The notes below the pieces were generated by a model. The model worked only from the letters and a program-made list of their open reading frames with translations, made no database searches and had not been told where the DNA came from. From Zobellia alginiliquefaciens (lineage in GTDB: Bacteria; Bacteroidota; Bacteroidia; Flavobacteriales; Flavobacteriaceae), in the NCBI RefSeq assembly GCF_029323795.1, contig NZ_CP119758.1, positions 2,480,001-2,544,000 of the forward strand: a stretch of DNA of 64,000 nt. The letters are read 5' to 3'. Shown piece after piece: positions 1 to 9,374 of this stretch (the first letter of the stretch is position 1; every line of letters starts with the position of its first letter). The translations under genes were made by a program, and so were the position numbers.

Positions 1-386
1 CCTGTGTTCCAAGTGCTGTTCCCTTCAATACCGGCAGTTTCACTAATATCTTCAAACTGTAGATTGCCTTTGTTCCTATAGAGTTTGTTCTTTACTTGGT
101 TACCCGAGAAGAAAATATCAGGAAGCCCGTCATTGTCAATATCTCCAATGGCTACTCCGCCTCCGTTATAAAAATAGAGATAGTCTAAAATGTTAAGGTC
201 ATCTGTTTCTGTAAGGGTATTTTTAAAGGTAATACCTGTCTCTTCGGCAGGTGGATTATTAAAAAGTGAACCCTGCTTTTTACCGCAACCGGAAAAAGTA
301 AAGAGTGCGAGGTAGAAGTATATATATGTGTGTTTGAAAAGCACGAACGGTAAGTTTTTTCTTTGAGATTCTTTAGGTAGCAACAT
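1..386 (-). CDS. FG-GAP/VCBS repeat lipoprotein, N-terminal part (runs off left edge)
   Basis: Partial gene; only the first about 128 codons are in the window. The ATG at 384-386 overlaps the stop of the upstream paralogue by one base (TAATG), which fixes this start by coupling. The N-terminus is hydrophobic and ends in a lipobox, TFSGC, with the acylated Cys at residue 34. After it come the motifs EETGITFKNTL, YNGGGVAIGDIDNDG and NKLYRNKG, near-identical in style to the two paralogues upstream. The DIDNDG element is the first calcium-binding FG-GAP repeat. A surface or periplasm-facing lipoprotein is inferred; the substrate is unknown. The ASPIC/UnbV domain cannot be confirmed because the C-terminus is missing. 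Confidence 0.85.
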   Translation of the reverse strand, partial: MLLPKESQRKNLPFVLFKHTYIYFYLALFTFSGCGKKQGSLFNNPPAEETGITFKNTLTETDDLNILDYLYFYNGGGVAIGDIDNDGLPDIFFSGNQVKNKLYRNKGNLQFEDISETAGIEGNSTWNT

Positions 387-3300
387 TAATCTAACGCGTA
401 AATTTTTGGAGAGCTATTGTTTATAGCTGCAATCAGATAACTTTTGCCATTTTTATCTTTGAATTGTTTCAAGTGTTTTACTTCATTTTTTATAAAAAAA
501 CCACTAGTGCCATAATCTTGCCATTTAAAATTTAGGTTTCCATCGCCTATAAGTACATTGCCGTAGCTGGCATCCAAGCGTGAATATTGGGGCTTGAATT
601 CAAAATTGTTCCCTGCCATAATCAAATCTAGGTTGCCATCTTTATTAACATCGGCACAAGTAATACCGCAAACGCATGAAAGTTGAACACGTGAGGGCAA
701 TTTTTTAATAGTGAATTTACCACCACCTTCATTAATGGCAATTACGGAAGACATGGTGTTGGCTTCTTTAACAATACTGCGCTCAAATATTTCTTTAGGG
801 AAAAGTTCGCCAATTGTTTTTTTGGCATATTCCGAAGCTTTTAAACTTTGCTTTTTTAACGAAACAATTTGCCCTGTCAGCTCTTTTTTCTGGTGGATAG
901 GATAATCCTTTCCATCAAACCCTCGGGTTGTAATCTGTTCCAATGTTCCGTTATTGTCATAGTCATTGATCCACAATTTCATGGGATGTTCTTTAGAGGC
1001 CTCGTAGGGTACGTTTGTACCTTGATTTCCTAACACCAAATCCATATCGCCATCATCATCAAGGTCAACGGCTTCCGCAGTGTTCCACCACCCGTAAAGA
1101 CTGTCAAGGTTTGTTGAAAGTCGGCTTAAGCGCCTACCTGAATTTTTGTAAATATTGGGTCTTCCCCATTCGGATGTAGTAACAAGATCCTGTTTGCCAT
1201 CCCCATCAATATCGGCCCAAATAGCATCCGTTACCATGCCTGCATCTTTAAGGTCGTATGCCAATCGCTCCGTGGCATCAACGAATTTTCCATCACCTTG
1301 ATTCTCCAAAAAGAGATGATCGGGATCAATGCCGTAGGTGCCAACAACACTTCTTGAACCAACAAACAGGTCAATATCGCCATCTTGGTCAAAATCATAG
1401 GGAGAAATAACTGAAATGTTTTTAAAGACAGAAGGGAGGTCATCTTTTGCTTTACTAAAATTCCCTCTTCCGTCATTTAGATATAATCTAGGTTTATATG
1501 TGTTTTCTTGATTAATGCGATTTCCGCCCGAGCCCACCACCAAGTCTTGGTCGCCATCGCCATCGGCATCAAAAAATGCAGCAGCGGTATCCTCAAAGTC
1601 AATATCAAAGCTTAATGGCTTTTTAGAAAGCTTGCCATTACCGGAATGGATATATACTACTCCGGGCTGCCCATCGGCTCCTCCTAAGAAAATATCTTCA
1701 TTGCCATCGCCATTTGCATCACCAACAGCCAATGCAGGGCCTTCTTGTGATACCGATTTGGAAATTAATCCCTCGTAATCAAAGTCTTGATAAACATCTT
1801 CTTTGTGTGGGGCTAGCTTATCGTTTTTCAGTTCGGTGAGCAGTGTTTTTAGTTTGGATGGTTTGGGCAGGCTATATTTCTCGGTTGCCTCAGACCTTTT
1901 TAAGGTTAAAAGCTGGTCTGCGGAAACATTCTCTAGTTTCTGGGTGTAATCATCTGGCCAAATAACCCGAAGGGAATCTACGGTTGTGGTTGCACCTAGA
2001 CCAATATCCATTACATAATCTACCGAAGATTGAAAACCACGTGAGGGAATCAATTCTTGAAAAACCACCTGGTCATCATAATACATTTTAATGCTTGTGC
2101 CTACAGCAAACGGATTCTGACCTTCGCCCACGAACTTTAATTTTATAAAGTGATTGTCCGTTAGCTCATTGGTTTTGTTCTTGTATATGAACGACTGCAT
2201 GTTTACATTGTTCACAACAAGGTCTAAGTCTCCATCATTATCAAGGTCTCCGTATGCCGCTCCGTTCGATAAACTGGGGATTTCAAAGCCCCAATCAACT
2301 GCGGCGTTGTCAAAAGTTATATCGCCATTGTTTCTGTATGCATAATTGGGTTGCGGTTTAATGGGCATTTTATTGATAATGGAATCTATGGATTCTTTTT
2401 TACCCGTTAGTGCCATTTTTTGAATGATTTCATTGGCAAAGAAATCTACAAAATCAAGGTCCGTAAGGTCATGGTTTACTCCATTGGTGATAAAAATATC
2501 CCGAAGACCGTCATTATCCATATCAAATAAAAGTCCGGCCCAACTCCAGTCCGTTTTTGCTACGCCACTGTGGTAGGCAATTTCAGAAAAAGAACCATTG
2601 CCATTATTGAGTTGTAAAGTATTTTGAATGTACTGCTGATAAAAATCTTTACTCTGTTTTAATCTGAAAACATTGTAGCCTTCAAATTCCATGACTGATT
2701 TTACACGTTCGTCTCCTTCTGGAAGCATGTCCGTAATAAAAATATCGGCATTACCGTCATTATTAATATCGGCCATGTCAATACCCATTGCGGAAAGTGA
2801 CAGGTGGGAAGTCCACTCTTTTATTTCCTCTGTAAAAGTGCCATCTTTTTGGTTGATGTAAAGGTAATCTCGTTCATAAAAGTCATTAGAAACGTAGATA
2901 TCAGGCCACAAGTCTCCGTTAATGTCACTGACCATAACGCCAAGACCAAAGCCAATAAGGCTTCCGTAAATGCCAGCTTCCTCACTTACATCTGTAAATG
3001 TACCATTGTCATTGCGTAAAAGCATATCGCCCACACCTCTAAAAATATGTGGTACGCCTTCCCAGTCCTGTGCTCTAACACTGCGTTGTTCTGCATAACC
3101 CAAACTGCTAACAGGAATATTGCTGTTGTTTAAAATATAGGCATCAAGGTCGCCATCTTTATCATAATCAAAAAATGATGCATGAGTAGAAAAGCCGGTT
3201 TCGGCAAGGTTATAGTCTTTTGCTTTTTCAGAAAAGGTAAGGTCTCCGTTATTAATGTAGAGGTCATTGTCATGATTGTTGCCTTCCATGTTACCTGCAT

Positions 3301-3745
3301 TGCTCACGTAGATGTCCAAGAATCCATCTGCATTAATATCGGCCATGACAACACCTGTAGACCACGGTTTATTCCCTACAACTCCTGCCTTCTCGGAAAT
3401 ATCTTCAAACTTAAAATCACCTTTATTGAGGTATAGTTTGTTCGGACCCATATTTGCAGAAAGGTAGATGTCTGCAAGTCCGTCATTGTTGATATCACCA
3501 ATGGCAACCCCACCACCATTATAGAAATTACGGTATTTGAAGATGTTGAAATTCTTTTGGTTCTGAACAGCGTTGATAAAATCGATGCCTGTCTCTTCTG
3601 CCGGAAGCATACTAAATAGTGTTTCTTTTTTTTGGGTTTCAGCAGTATCCTCTTTCGTTTCGCTTTTACACGAAATGAGAAGGGTCATTATAAAAATAAC
3701 TGTCCTAAGAGGTGCTTTAAAAACCATTTTGGTTATTGATTGCAT
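386..3745 (-). CDS. FG-GAP/VCBS repeat lipoprotein with ASPIC/UnbV domain (CRTAC1-like)
   Basis: Predicted 1119-residue exported lipoprotein. The start at 3745 is chosen because it lies one base after the upstream stop (TAG-T-ATG) and puts a lipobox (LLISC, Cys26) at normal distance; an upstream in-frame ATG at 3799 would overlap the neighbour by over 50 bases. About a dozen DxDxDG-type repeats (for example DINNDGLAD, DYDKDGDLD, DLDNDGDLD) form two beta-propeller-like blocks. Between them, around residues 530-630, sits an ASPIC/UnbV-type stretch (VGTSIKMYYDD, IPSRGFQSS, VDSLRVIWPD). One repeat (DINGDLWPD) has lost its central Gly. Middle gene of a coupled three-paralogue array. Function in this family is poorly known; polysaccharide binding or surface adhesion is inference. 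Confidence 0.88.
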   Translation of the reverse strand: MQSITKMVFKAPLRTVIFIMTLLISCKSETKEDTAETQKKETLFSMLPAEETGIDFINAVQNQKNFNIFKYRNFYNGGGVAIGDINNDGLADIYLSANMGPNKLYLNKGDFKFEDISEKAGVVGNKPWSTGVVMADINADGFLDIYVSNAGNMEGNNHDNDLYINNGDLTFSEKAKDYNLAETGFSTHASFFDYDKDGDLDAYILNNSNIPVSSLGYAEQRSVRAQDWEGVPHIFRGVGDMLLRNDNGTFTDVSEEAGIYGSLIGFGLGVMVSDINGDLWPDIYVSNDFYERDYLYINQKDGTFTEEIKEWTSHLSLSAMGIDMADINNDGNADIFITDMLPEGDERVKSVMEFEGYNVFRLKQSKDFYQQYIQNTLQLNNGNGSFSEIAYHSGVAKTDWSWAGLLFDMDNDGLRDIFITNGVNHDLTDLDFVDFFANEIIQKMALTGKKESIDSIINKMPIKPQPNYAYRNNGDITFDNAAVDWGFEIPSLSNGAAYGDLDNDGDLDLVVNNVNMQSFIYKNKTNELTDNHFIKLKFVGEGQNPFAVGTSIKMYYDDQVVFQELIPSRGFQSSVDYVMDIGLGATTTVDSLRVIWPDDYTQKLENVSADQLLTLKRSEATEKYSLPKPSKLKTLLTELKNDKLAPHKEDVYQDFDYEGLISKSVSQEGPALAVGDANGDGNEDIFLGGADGQPGVVYIHSGNGKLSKKPLSFDIDFEDTAAAFFDADGDGDQDLVVGSGGNRINQENTYKPRLYLNDGRGNFSKAKDDLPSVFKNISVISPYDFDQDGDIDLFVGSRSVVGTYGIDPDHLFLENQGDGKFVDATERLAYDLKDAGMVTDAIWADIDGDGKQDLVTTSEWGRPNIYKNSGRRLSRLSTNLDSLYGWWNTAEAVDLDDDGDMDLVLGNQGTNVPYEASKEHPMKLWINDYDNNGTLEQITTRGFDGKDYPIHQKKELTGQIVSLKKQSLKASEYAKKTIGELFPKEIFERSIVKEANTMSSVIAINEGGGKFTIKKLPSRVQLSCVCGITCADVNKDGNLDLIMAGNNFEFKPQYSRLDASYGNVLIGDGNLNFKWQDYGTSGFFIKNEVKHLKQFKDKNGKSYLIAAINNSSPKIYALD

Positions 3746-3746
3746 A

Positions 3747-6700
3747 CTATTTATAACTTTTTTTTGATAGAAAAACAGGGGTGTCATTATTTCTGCCAAT
3801 GATGTAGAATTCTTTCTTTTTTACTTTAATCTTGGCAATACTTCTTGCAGGCCCTTCTATGTTGAATTTCTGATTGCTCAGCCACTCAAAATCTCCTTTT
3901 TGGTTGTTTCGTAAAATGATGCCGTGCGCGGCATCCATTCTGCCCAATTGTGTGCTTATTTCGGATGTATTGCCAACTATAAGGAGGTCTTTAAAGCCGT
4001 CATTATCAAAGTCGTCTACTGCAATATCATGAATTGTAGATGCTTGTGCAATAGTTGGAAGTGCTTTTATTTTAAAATTGCCAACTCCATCGTTTTCGTA
4101 AAATAAACTTTGTAATTCATAGACCTTTTTTTGACCAGATTTCGTCAATTTTTCATGTGAAAACAAATCGGAAACTGAGGCTTTAGCAAAATCTTTATAC
4201 GATAGAAATTGCTTGTTCAAATACGGTAATTGTTTTACGAGTTCATCTTTAGATGAAAATGGAGTTTCCGTTTGTTGTTGGAAATGGGTTACAATTGGAT
4301 CTATGGTTCCATTTTGGTCAAAATCTGTACTATAAAGAGTGATGGGTTCTGATTTTGATACACTAAACTTGCTGTTTAGACCCCAGTTTCCCGCAACAAA
4401 ATCAATATCGCCATCATTGTCAAAGTCATCGGCAACTATGGTGTTCCACCAACCATTGCTTTCTTTTAAGTTTTGGTGATTTTGGAGTTGCAATAGTTTT
4501 CCGTCATTGTAGAAAATAGAAATAGGCATCCAATGGCCAACTGCTATGAGGTCTTTGAATCCGTTGCCGTTCAAATCCTTCCAGATAAGGTCCTTTACGG
4601 CGCCAATATTTTGAAAAGCTTTGCCAAAGGTTTCTGATACATCGACAAAATTTCCGGTACCATCATTTTCAAAAATATATTGTGACGGAGTGGAACCAAA
4701 TTGATGTGGAATCTGGTCGGAAGCGATTAGAATATCTGTGTCTCCATCATTATCAAAATCTACAGAACTTACATTTGAGGCATTTACATAAAGCTCGTTG
4801 AACTGGTTTTCTTCTTTTTTGAATTGGCCATTCTCATTTCGGTAAAAACGAGGTTGCAATGGTTTGCCCGATTGGAATTCATTTCCTCCACTTACGATTA
4901 TTAAATCTTGGTCATCATCACCATCGGCATCAAAAAAGACCTGAGAAATATCTTCGCTAATATGGTCTTCTTCGAACAATTTTGTTTGTTGTTTTGAGAA
5001 ATTGGCGGGTGAATTTTGGACGAATAGGGCAGAAGCTTGTCCTTTTCCCCCGCTAATTAAAACATCGTCTAGTCCATCTGAATTGACATCGGCCACCGAA
5101 ATTTCAGGACCTTCATTGGTGTTCGCAAAAGGAACCAACGGACTACGGTTGAACTCAAGAGTTGGACTGTCTTTATGGTAAAACCCGAGAAAATCAGCAG
5201 CGTTGTAAAGTAGGAGAGGCGTAGATTGCTCTAACTTCCGATCGAAGCTTTCATTTGCATCAGAAAAACTGAAAGTGATTTTTTGATTGGTTAAAACGTT
5301 CCGAAGAGTTTGATGTTTTCCATTAGGCCATACGACCTTAACAGAGTCCAAAAGAGAATCTTTGCCGATACCTAAATGTATTTGGGGAGGTACAGCCGAT
5401 AGGTACCCTCTGCTCACAAAATTTTCTGCACTTATGGGAGAGTTGTTACCATAAGCGATAACCTTTGCGCCAATTCCGAAAAGATTGTTTTCAGCGCCCT
5501 CAAAGTCTATTTTTAGAAAGTTATTTTCACTGCTTGATATACTCCTGTTTTCAAGGACAAAAGCTTCCTGGTCAATATTGTTAACCACAATATCCAAATC
5601 ACCGTCATTGTCCAGGTCTGCATAAATACTGCCGTTGCTATAACCGGCCTGATGATCGGACCATACATCGGATACGTTCTTGAAGGTTAAATCTCCCTGA
5701 TTTTTAAAAAAATAGTTAGGGACCTTTTTCTTTGGCATTTCCTCAATAAACGCCATATCTTCCTTGGTCATTCCGGCTTCAATGCGTTTTTGGATATTTT
5801 CATTGGCAATGAAGTTTATGAAATCCATATCATTGGTGGCACCTTTAATTCCGTTAGAAACAAAAAGGTCCTTTAATCCATCGTTGTCATAGTCCGCTAA
5901 AAGTGAGCCCCAAGACCATTCTGTTGCTGAAATACCTGCAAGGTGTGCAATTTCACTGAAGTTATTATTTCCAAGATTTAAGTGCAAGGTGTTTTGCATG
6001 TACTGCGGAGCATAACCGTTTCGCAGATAGTTTTGGTAAGTTGGGTAAGCAAATTCCAAACCAGAAGTTTTGTAGGTCTCTAGATTTTCGGGCAACATGT
6101 CTAGGGAAACAATATCCGTAAGTCCGTCATTGTTAATGTCCGCCAGATCATTTCCCATGGAGAAGTGGGTGGTGTGACCTAGTTTTTTATCGTTCTTTGA
6201 AATAATTTCTTCAAACGTACCGTCTTTTTGATTGATGTATAGATAGTCGTTTTCAAAGAAATCATTTCCTACGTAAATATCAGGATAACCGTCATTGTTA
6301 ACATCACTTACACCAAGACCTAGACCATAGCCAGTTTCACCTTGAAAAATATTAGCTTCAGCAGATACGTCAATAAATTTTCCGTTTTCATTTTTGTACA
6401 AACGGTCTCCGGATAGGGAGTCTACTTTTTTTCTTTTGCTTCCTTTACCATAGGTGCGATTTGGGTGAACGGAGTGGTTGAGCAAAAACATATCAAGGTC
6501 GCCGTCCAAATCATAATCAAAGAAAGAAGCTTGGGTAGAAAAGCCTGAAAAATCAAGACCATACTTTTTTGCTTCCTCTTTAAAAATAGGAGTTCCATTA
6601 GCGTTATTACCTTGATTTATGTAGAGTAAATTAGAGCCTTTTAAATGCTTGTAATTACTGACCTTGCTAATGTAAATATCTAAAAGCCCGTCATTGTTGA

Positions 6701-7070
6701 TATCTGCGTGGGTTACTCCTGTGGTCCACCCGTTGGAATTGTCAATACCCGCTTTTTGGCTTATTTCACTGAATTTGAAGTCGCCTTTATTTAGGTAAAA
6801 ATGGTCTGCACCTTCGTTTGCCGTAAAATAGAGGTCTGTAAGCCCATCATTATTAAAATCTGCTGCAGCTACTCCAGCTCCATTATAATAATAAAGGTAG
6901 TTGAGGATATTAAGTTCCGGTGTGTTTTTGAGCGAATTAGTAAAGGATATTCCAGTATGTGAGGCGTAAGTTTTTTTAAATAGGGTGGGCGTTTCTTGCT
7001 TTTCTTCTGAGCAGGAAATCATTAAAAAGGACAGTGCCCAAACCCAAATAAAACCCAGTACTTTTTTCAT
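3747..7070 (-). CDS. FG-GAP/VCBS repeat lipoprotein with ASPIC/UnbV domain (first gene of array)
   Basis: Predicted 1107-residue lipoprotein, first gene of the three-gene minus-strand array. The start at 7070 (MKKVLGF) gives a standard signal sequence with lipobox LMISC, Cys20; the longer reading from 7097 adds a non-signal-like extension. Fourteen DxDxDG-like elements can be counted (such as DFNNDGLTD, DINNDGLLD, DFDNDGDID), and an ASPIC/UnbV-like segment (FGIGAKVIAYG, SRGYLSAVPP, VDSVKVVWPNG) lies around residues 510-600. It is homologous over its length to the next gene, so the array arose by tandem duplication. It diverges from the symporter gene at 7242, with 171 bases between starts. 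Confidence 0.88.
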   Translation of the reverse strand: MKKVLGFIWVWALSFLMISCSEEKQETPTLFKKTYASHTGISFTNSLKNTPELNILNYLYYYNGAGVAAADFNNDGLTDLYFTANEGADHFYLNKGDFKFSEISQKAGIDNSNGWTTGVTHADINNDGLLDIYISKVSNYKHLKGSNLLYINQGNNANGTPIFKEEAKKYGLDFSGFSTQASFFDYDLDGDLDMFLLNHSVHPNRTYGKGSKRKKVDSLSGDRLYKNENGKFIDVSAEANIFQGETGYGLGLGVSDVNNDGYPDIYVGNDFFENDYLYINQKDGTFEEIISKNDKKLGHTTHFSMGNDLADINNDGLTDIVSLDMLPENLETYKTSGLEFAYPTYQNYLRNGYAPQYMQNTLHLNLGNNNFSEIAHLAGISATEWSWGSLLADYDNDGLKDLFVSNGIKGATNDMDFINFIANENIQKRIEAGMTKEDMAFIEEMPKKKVPNYFFKNQGDLTFKNVSDVWSDHQAGYSNGSIYADLDNDGDLDIVVNNIDQEAFVLENRSISSSENNFLKIDFEGAENNLFGIGAKVIAYGNNSPISAENFVSRGYLSAVPPQIHLGIGKDSLLDSVKVVWPNGKHQTLRNVLTNQKITFSFSDANESFDRKLEQSTPLLLYNAADFLGFYHKDSPTLEFNRSPLVPFANTNEGPEISVADVNSDGLDDVLISGGKGQASALFVQNSPANFSKQQTKLFEEDHISEDISQVFFDADGDDDQDLIIVSGGNEFQSGKPLQPRFYRNENGQFKKEENQFNELYVNASNVSSVDFDNDGDTDILIASDQIPHQFGSTPSQYIFENDGTGNFVDVSETFGKAFQNIGAVKDLIWKDLNGNGFKDLIAVGHWMPISIFYNDGKLLQLQNHQNLKESNGWWNTIVADDFDNDGDIDFVAGNWGLNSKFSVSKSEPITLYSTDFDQNGTIDPIVTHFQQQTETPFSSKDELVKQLPYLNKQFLSYKDFAKASVSDLFSHEKLTKSGQKKVYELQSLFYENDGVGNFKIKALPTIAQASTIHDIAVDDFDNDGFKDLLIVGNTSEISTQLGRMDAAHGIILRNNQKGDFEWLSNQKFNIEGPARSIAKIKVKKKEFYIIGRNNDTPVFLSKKSYK

Positions 7071-7241
7071 GGTCAAAATCACTTGCAAGATAATCAATGT
7101 GCAGAGGTCTAGAAAATTACAGGGCTGTGAAATTTCAACTTATTTCTTTGGCAAATGTGATATCGCATATATTGTCTGTTAATCATTAAGTTTTTCGTAA
7201 ATAATCCAATATATTTAGCCAAAATATCAAACCAATTCATA

Positions 7242-8894
7242 ATGATCGGAATTTTGTCTTTTGTAGGCTTTACCGCTTTGGTAGCCATAATATCTTATTT
7301 TGCAACACGAACAACAGACGAACAGTCTTCTGACGGTTATTTTTTAGGGGGGAGGAGTTTGACCGCTGGAGTTATTGCCGGGTCATTGTTGTTGACAAAC
7401 CTTTCCACAGAACAAATAGTAGGTCTTAACGGGCAATCTTATACAGAGGGTATTGTAGTAATGGCATGGGAAACTTTAGCGGCAATTGCCATGGTCGTTA
7501 CCGCTATATTTTTGTTACCTAGATATTTAAAGGGCGGTATTACCACTGTTCCCCAATTTCTAAAAGACAGGTATGATGTAACCACAAAAACACTGACTTC
7601 GGTCTTGTTCCTTACCGGTTATGTGGTGGTATTGCTGCCTACAATTCTTTATTCTGGGGCACTGGCAATCAGTACCATGTTCGATTTACCAACCATGTTA
7701 GGGGTTTCGGACGGTACAGCATTGAATCTCAGTATTTGGGGTATTGGTATTATAGGTTCTATTTATGCGGTATTTGGAGGATTAAAGGCCGTTGCGGTTT
7801 CAGATACTATAAATGCAGTTGGATTGTTAGTCGGTGGACTTTTGATTCCTATTTTCGGGTTGATGGCCATTGGTGATGGAAGTTTTTTTGGAGGTTTAGA
7901 GGTGTTGTATGAAGCTAACCCCGATAAATTTGATTCTACGGGGGAGGTTACCAATAGTGTGCCTTTTTCTACTCTTTTTACCGGTATGATGCTTATCAAT
8001 TTGTTTTATTGGGGAACCAACCAGCAAATTATTCAAAGGGCCTTGGGGGCAAAGAATTTGGCCGAAGGTCAAAAAGGCTTGTTATTAGCTTCTTTTATAA
8101 AAATACTAGGTCCGTTAATTGTAGTACTTCCCGGTATTATTGCTTTTCATTATTTCCAAGGTGGTCTAGATATGCCCGATCAAGCATATCCTGCTCTGGT
8201 AAATGCCGTCCTACCTAAATACTTAGTGGGCTTTTTTGTAGCCGTTCTTTTTGGAGCTATTTTGAGTTCGTTCAATAGTGTGTTAAATAGTTCGGTAACA
8301 CTATTTGGACTTGATGTTTATAAACAGCACATTAACCCTGAAGCAAATGAACAAACGGTTGTGAAATATGGAAAGATTTTTGGGATTGTTTTGGCGGTAG
8401 GTGCTATGCTTATTGCGCCGTTAATCTCTAACGCAGGTAGCCTCTTTGCTTATTTGCAAGAGCTGAACGGTATTTATACCATTCCTATTTTTACAATAAT
8501 CGTGGTAGGGTACCTTACCAAACGAGTTCCGGCCATTGCGGCTAAAATAGGTATTATCGCGGGCGTAGTGCTATACTGTTTTAGTCAGTTTTATTTACAG
8601 CCTATGTTTGTTGATGGTGCTTTGGAGGAAGCGGCCGCTTCAGGTATAACCGATCCTGATGCATTGGCCTTGATAAAGGCGGAAGCCTACCCTCACTTTA
8701 TTCATGTTATGGCTATTTTATTTGTGCTGAATGCTGCTATTATGTTAGTTATTGGTAAGATTTGGCCAAATGAAAAACCTTTTGAATTGGAATATACCAA
8801 CCAAGTTTCTATTGAGCCTTACAAATATGTAAAGCAAGTAGGTATAGCAATCTGTTTTATAGTAGTGGCACTTTATGTGTATTTTGCGAAGTAA
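7242..8894 (+). CDS. Sodium:solute symporter (SSS/SLC5 family, SGLT-like)
   Basis: A 550-residue very hydrophobic protein with about 13-14 predicted membrane helices, the normal size for SSS symporters. Family features visible are the N-terminal DGYFLGGRSL segment after helix 1, TNLSTEQIVGLNGQSY, and the FNSVLNSSVTLFGLDVYK region of the sodium-site helix. It is expected to import a sugar or related solute across the inner membrane with Na+. It stands alone behind its own promoter region and ends at a strong hairpin terminator. Placement beside a maltodextrin locus that has no visible MFS maltose permease suggests a sugar substrate, but that is inference. Confidence 0.9.
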   Translation: MIGILSFVGFTALVAIISYFATRTTDEQSSDGYFLGGRSLTAGVIAGSLLLTNLSTEQIVGLNGQSYTEGIVVMAWETLAAIAMVVTAIFLLPRYLKGGITTVPQFLKDRYDVTTKTLTSVLFLTGYVVVLLPTILYSGALAISTMFDLPTMLGVSDGTALNLSIWGIGIIGSIYAVFGGLKAVAVSDTINAVGLLVGGLLIPIFGLMAIGDGSFFGGLEVLYEANPDKFDSTGEVTNSVPFSTLFTGMMLINLFYWGTNQQIIQRALGAKNLAEGQKGLLLASFIKILGPLIVVLPGIIAFHYFQGGLDMPDQAYPALVNAVLPKYLVGFFVAVLFGAILSSFNSVLNSSVTLFGLDVYKQHINPEANEQTVVKYGKIFGIVLAVGAMLIAPLISNAGSLFAYLQELNGIYTIPIFTIIVVGYLTKRVPAIAAKIGIIAGVVLYCFSQFYLQPMFVDGALEEAAASGITDPDALALIKAEAYPHFIHVMAILFVLNAAIMLVIGKIWPNEKPFELEYTNQVSIEPYKYVKQVGIAICFIVVALYVYFAK

Positions 8895-8913
8895 AAAATA
8901 AGCTATATAATAT

Positions 8914-8957
8914 AAAGCCTTGTACAGATTACTACTGTGCAAGGCTTTTTCTTTTTG
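8914..8957 (+). terminator. Intrinsic terminator of the symporter gene
   Basis: A stem of about 14 bp (AAAGCCTTGTACAG pairing with CTGTGCAAGGCTTT, one G-U pair) with a 7-base loop, followed by a T-rich tract. It lies 20 bases after the symporter stop codon. Confidence 0.85.
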
Positions 8958-8969
8958 GGAAATATACGA

Positions 8970-9221
8970 TTACCTTTTTCTATTGGCTAGGAGGGGAGGC
9001 GGTTCACCCGAAAAAGGGTTCCATCGGCTATTGTTATTGGCTTCCATTCCAGCAGCACTAATGGAACGATTTCCGTACCGTTCGCGTATCTTGTCTATGG
9101 CCAAACTCAAGTGGAATTGCTTTTCATTGTCCTCAGATAGATTAATTTGATGACCGCCTTCCACTAAGTGGCTAAACCGAACACCTATTAATCTAGCCGG
9201 CATACGTCTACTGTACAGCTT
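8970..9221 (-). pseudogene. dinB: DNA polymerase IV (dinB) C-terminal remnant
   Basis: The minus frame encodes about 83 residues that read as the little-finger/C-terminal end of Y-family DNA polymerase IV: KLYSRRMPARLIGVRFSHL, then GGHQINL, IRERYGNRS and the closing NPFSGEPPPLLANRKR before a TAA. The palm and finger domains (about 300 residues) are absent. An in-frame TAA sits directly before KLYSRR, within a T6-A4 run. Adding one base there would join the frame to upstream codons reading ISTFFK, so a frameshift may lie at 9222-9232. The piece has no start site of its own. The family call rests on motif recognition. Confidence 0.75.
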
Positions 9222-9313
9222 TTAAAAAAGGTTGAAATATGCTGACGCTTAAGAAGGTCTAGTATATTTTTGAATAAAAGAAAGCTAATGTGTTAGTATA
9301 TTGGATACAGATT

Positions 9314-9355
9314 CAAAAAAAAATGCCCCGACCTAATAGGGTCGAGGCATTTTTA
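9314..9355 (-). terminator. Intrinsic terminator of susC-susD
   Basis: Inverted repeat ATGCCCCGACC / GGTCGAGGCAT (11 bp with one mismatch, 6-base loop). On the minus strand it is followed by nine consecutive T. It lies just after the susD stop and appears to close the susCD transcript. The A-rich side also gives a short T-run on the plus strand, so it may work both ways. Confidence 0.85.
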
Positions 9356-9374
9356 AACACTTAAGTTGTAATTT

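Noticed and set aside
900-7000. Repeated short DNA words that could suggest a repeat array
   Set aside because: They are the codons of DxDxDG FG-GAP repeats in three paralogous genes, not direct DNA repeats or CRISPR units.
8745-8942. Minus-strand open frame overlapping the end of the symporter gene
   Set aside because: It runs through the coding end and the terminator stem; no recognisable protein features.
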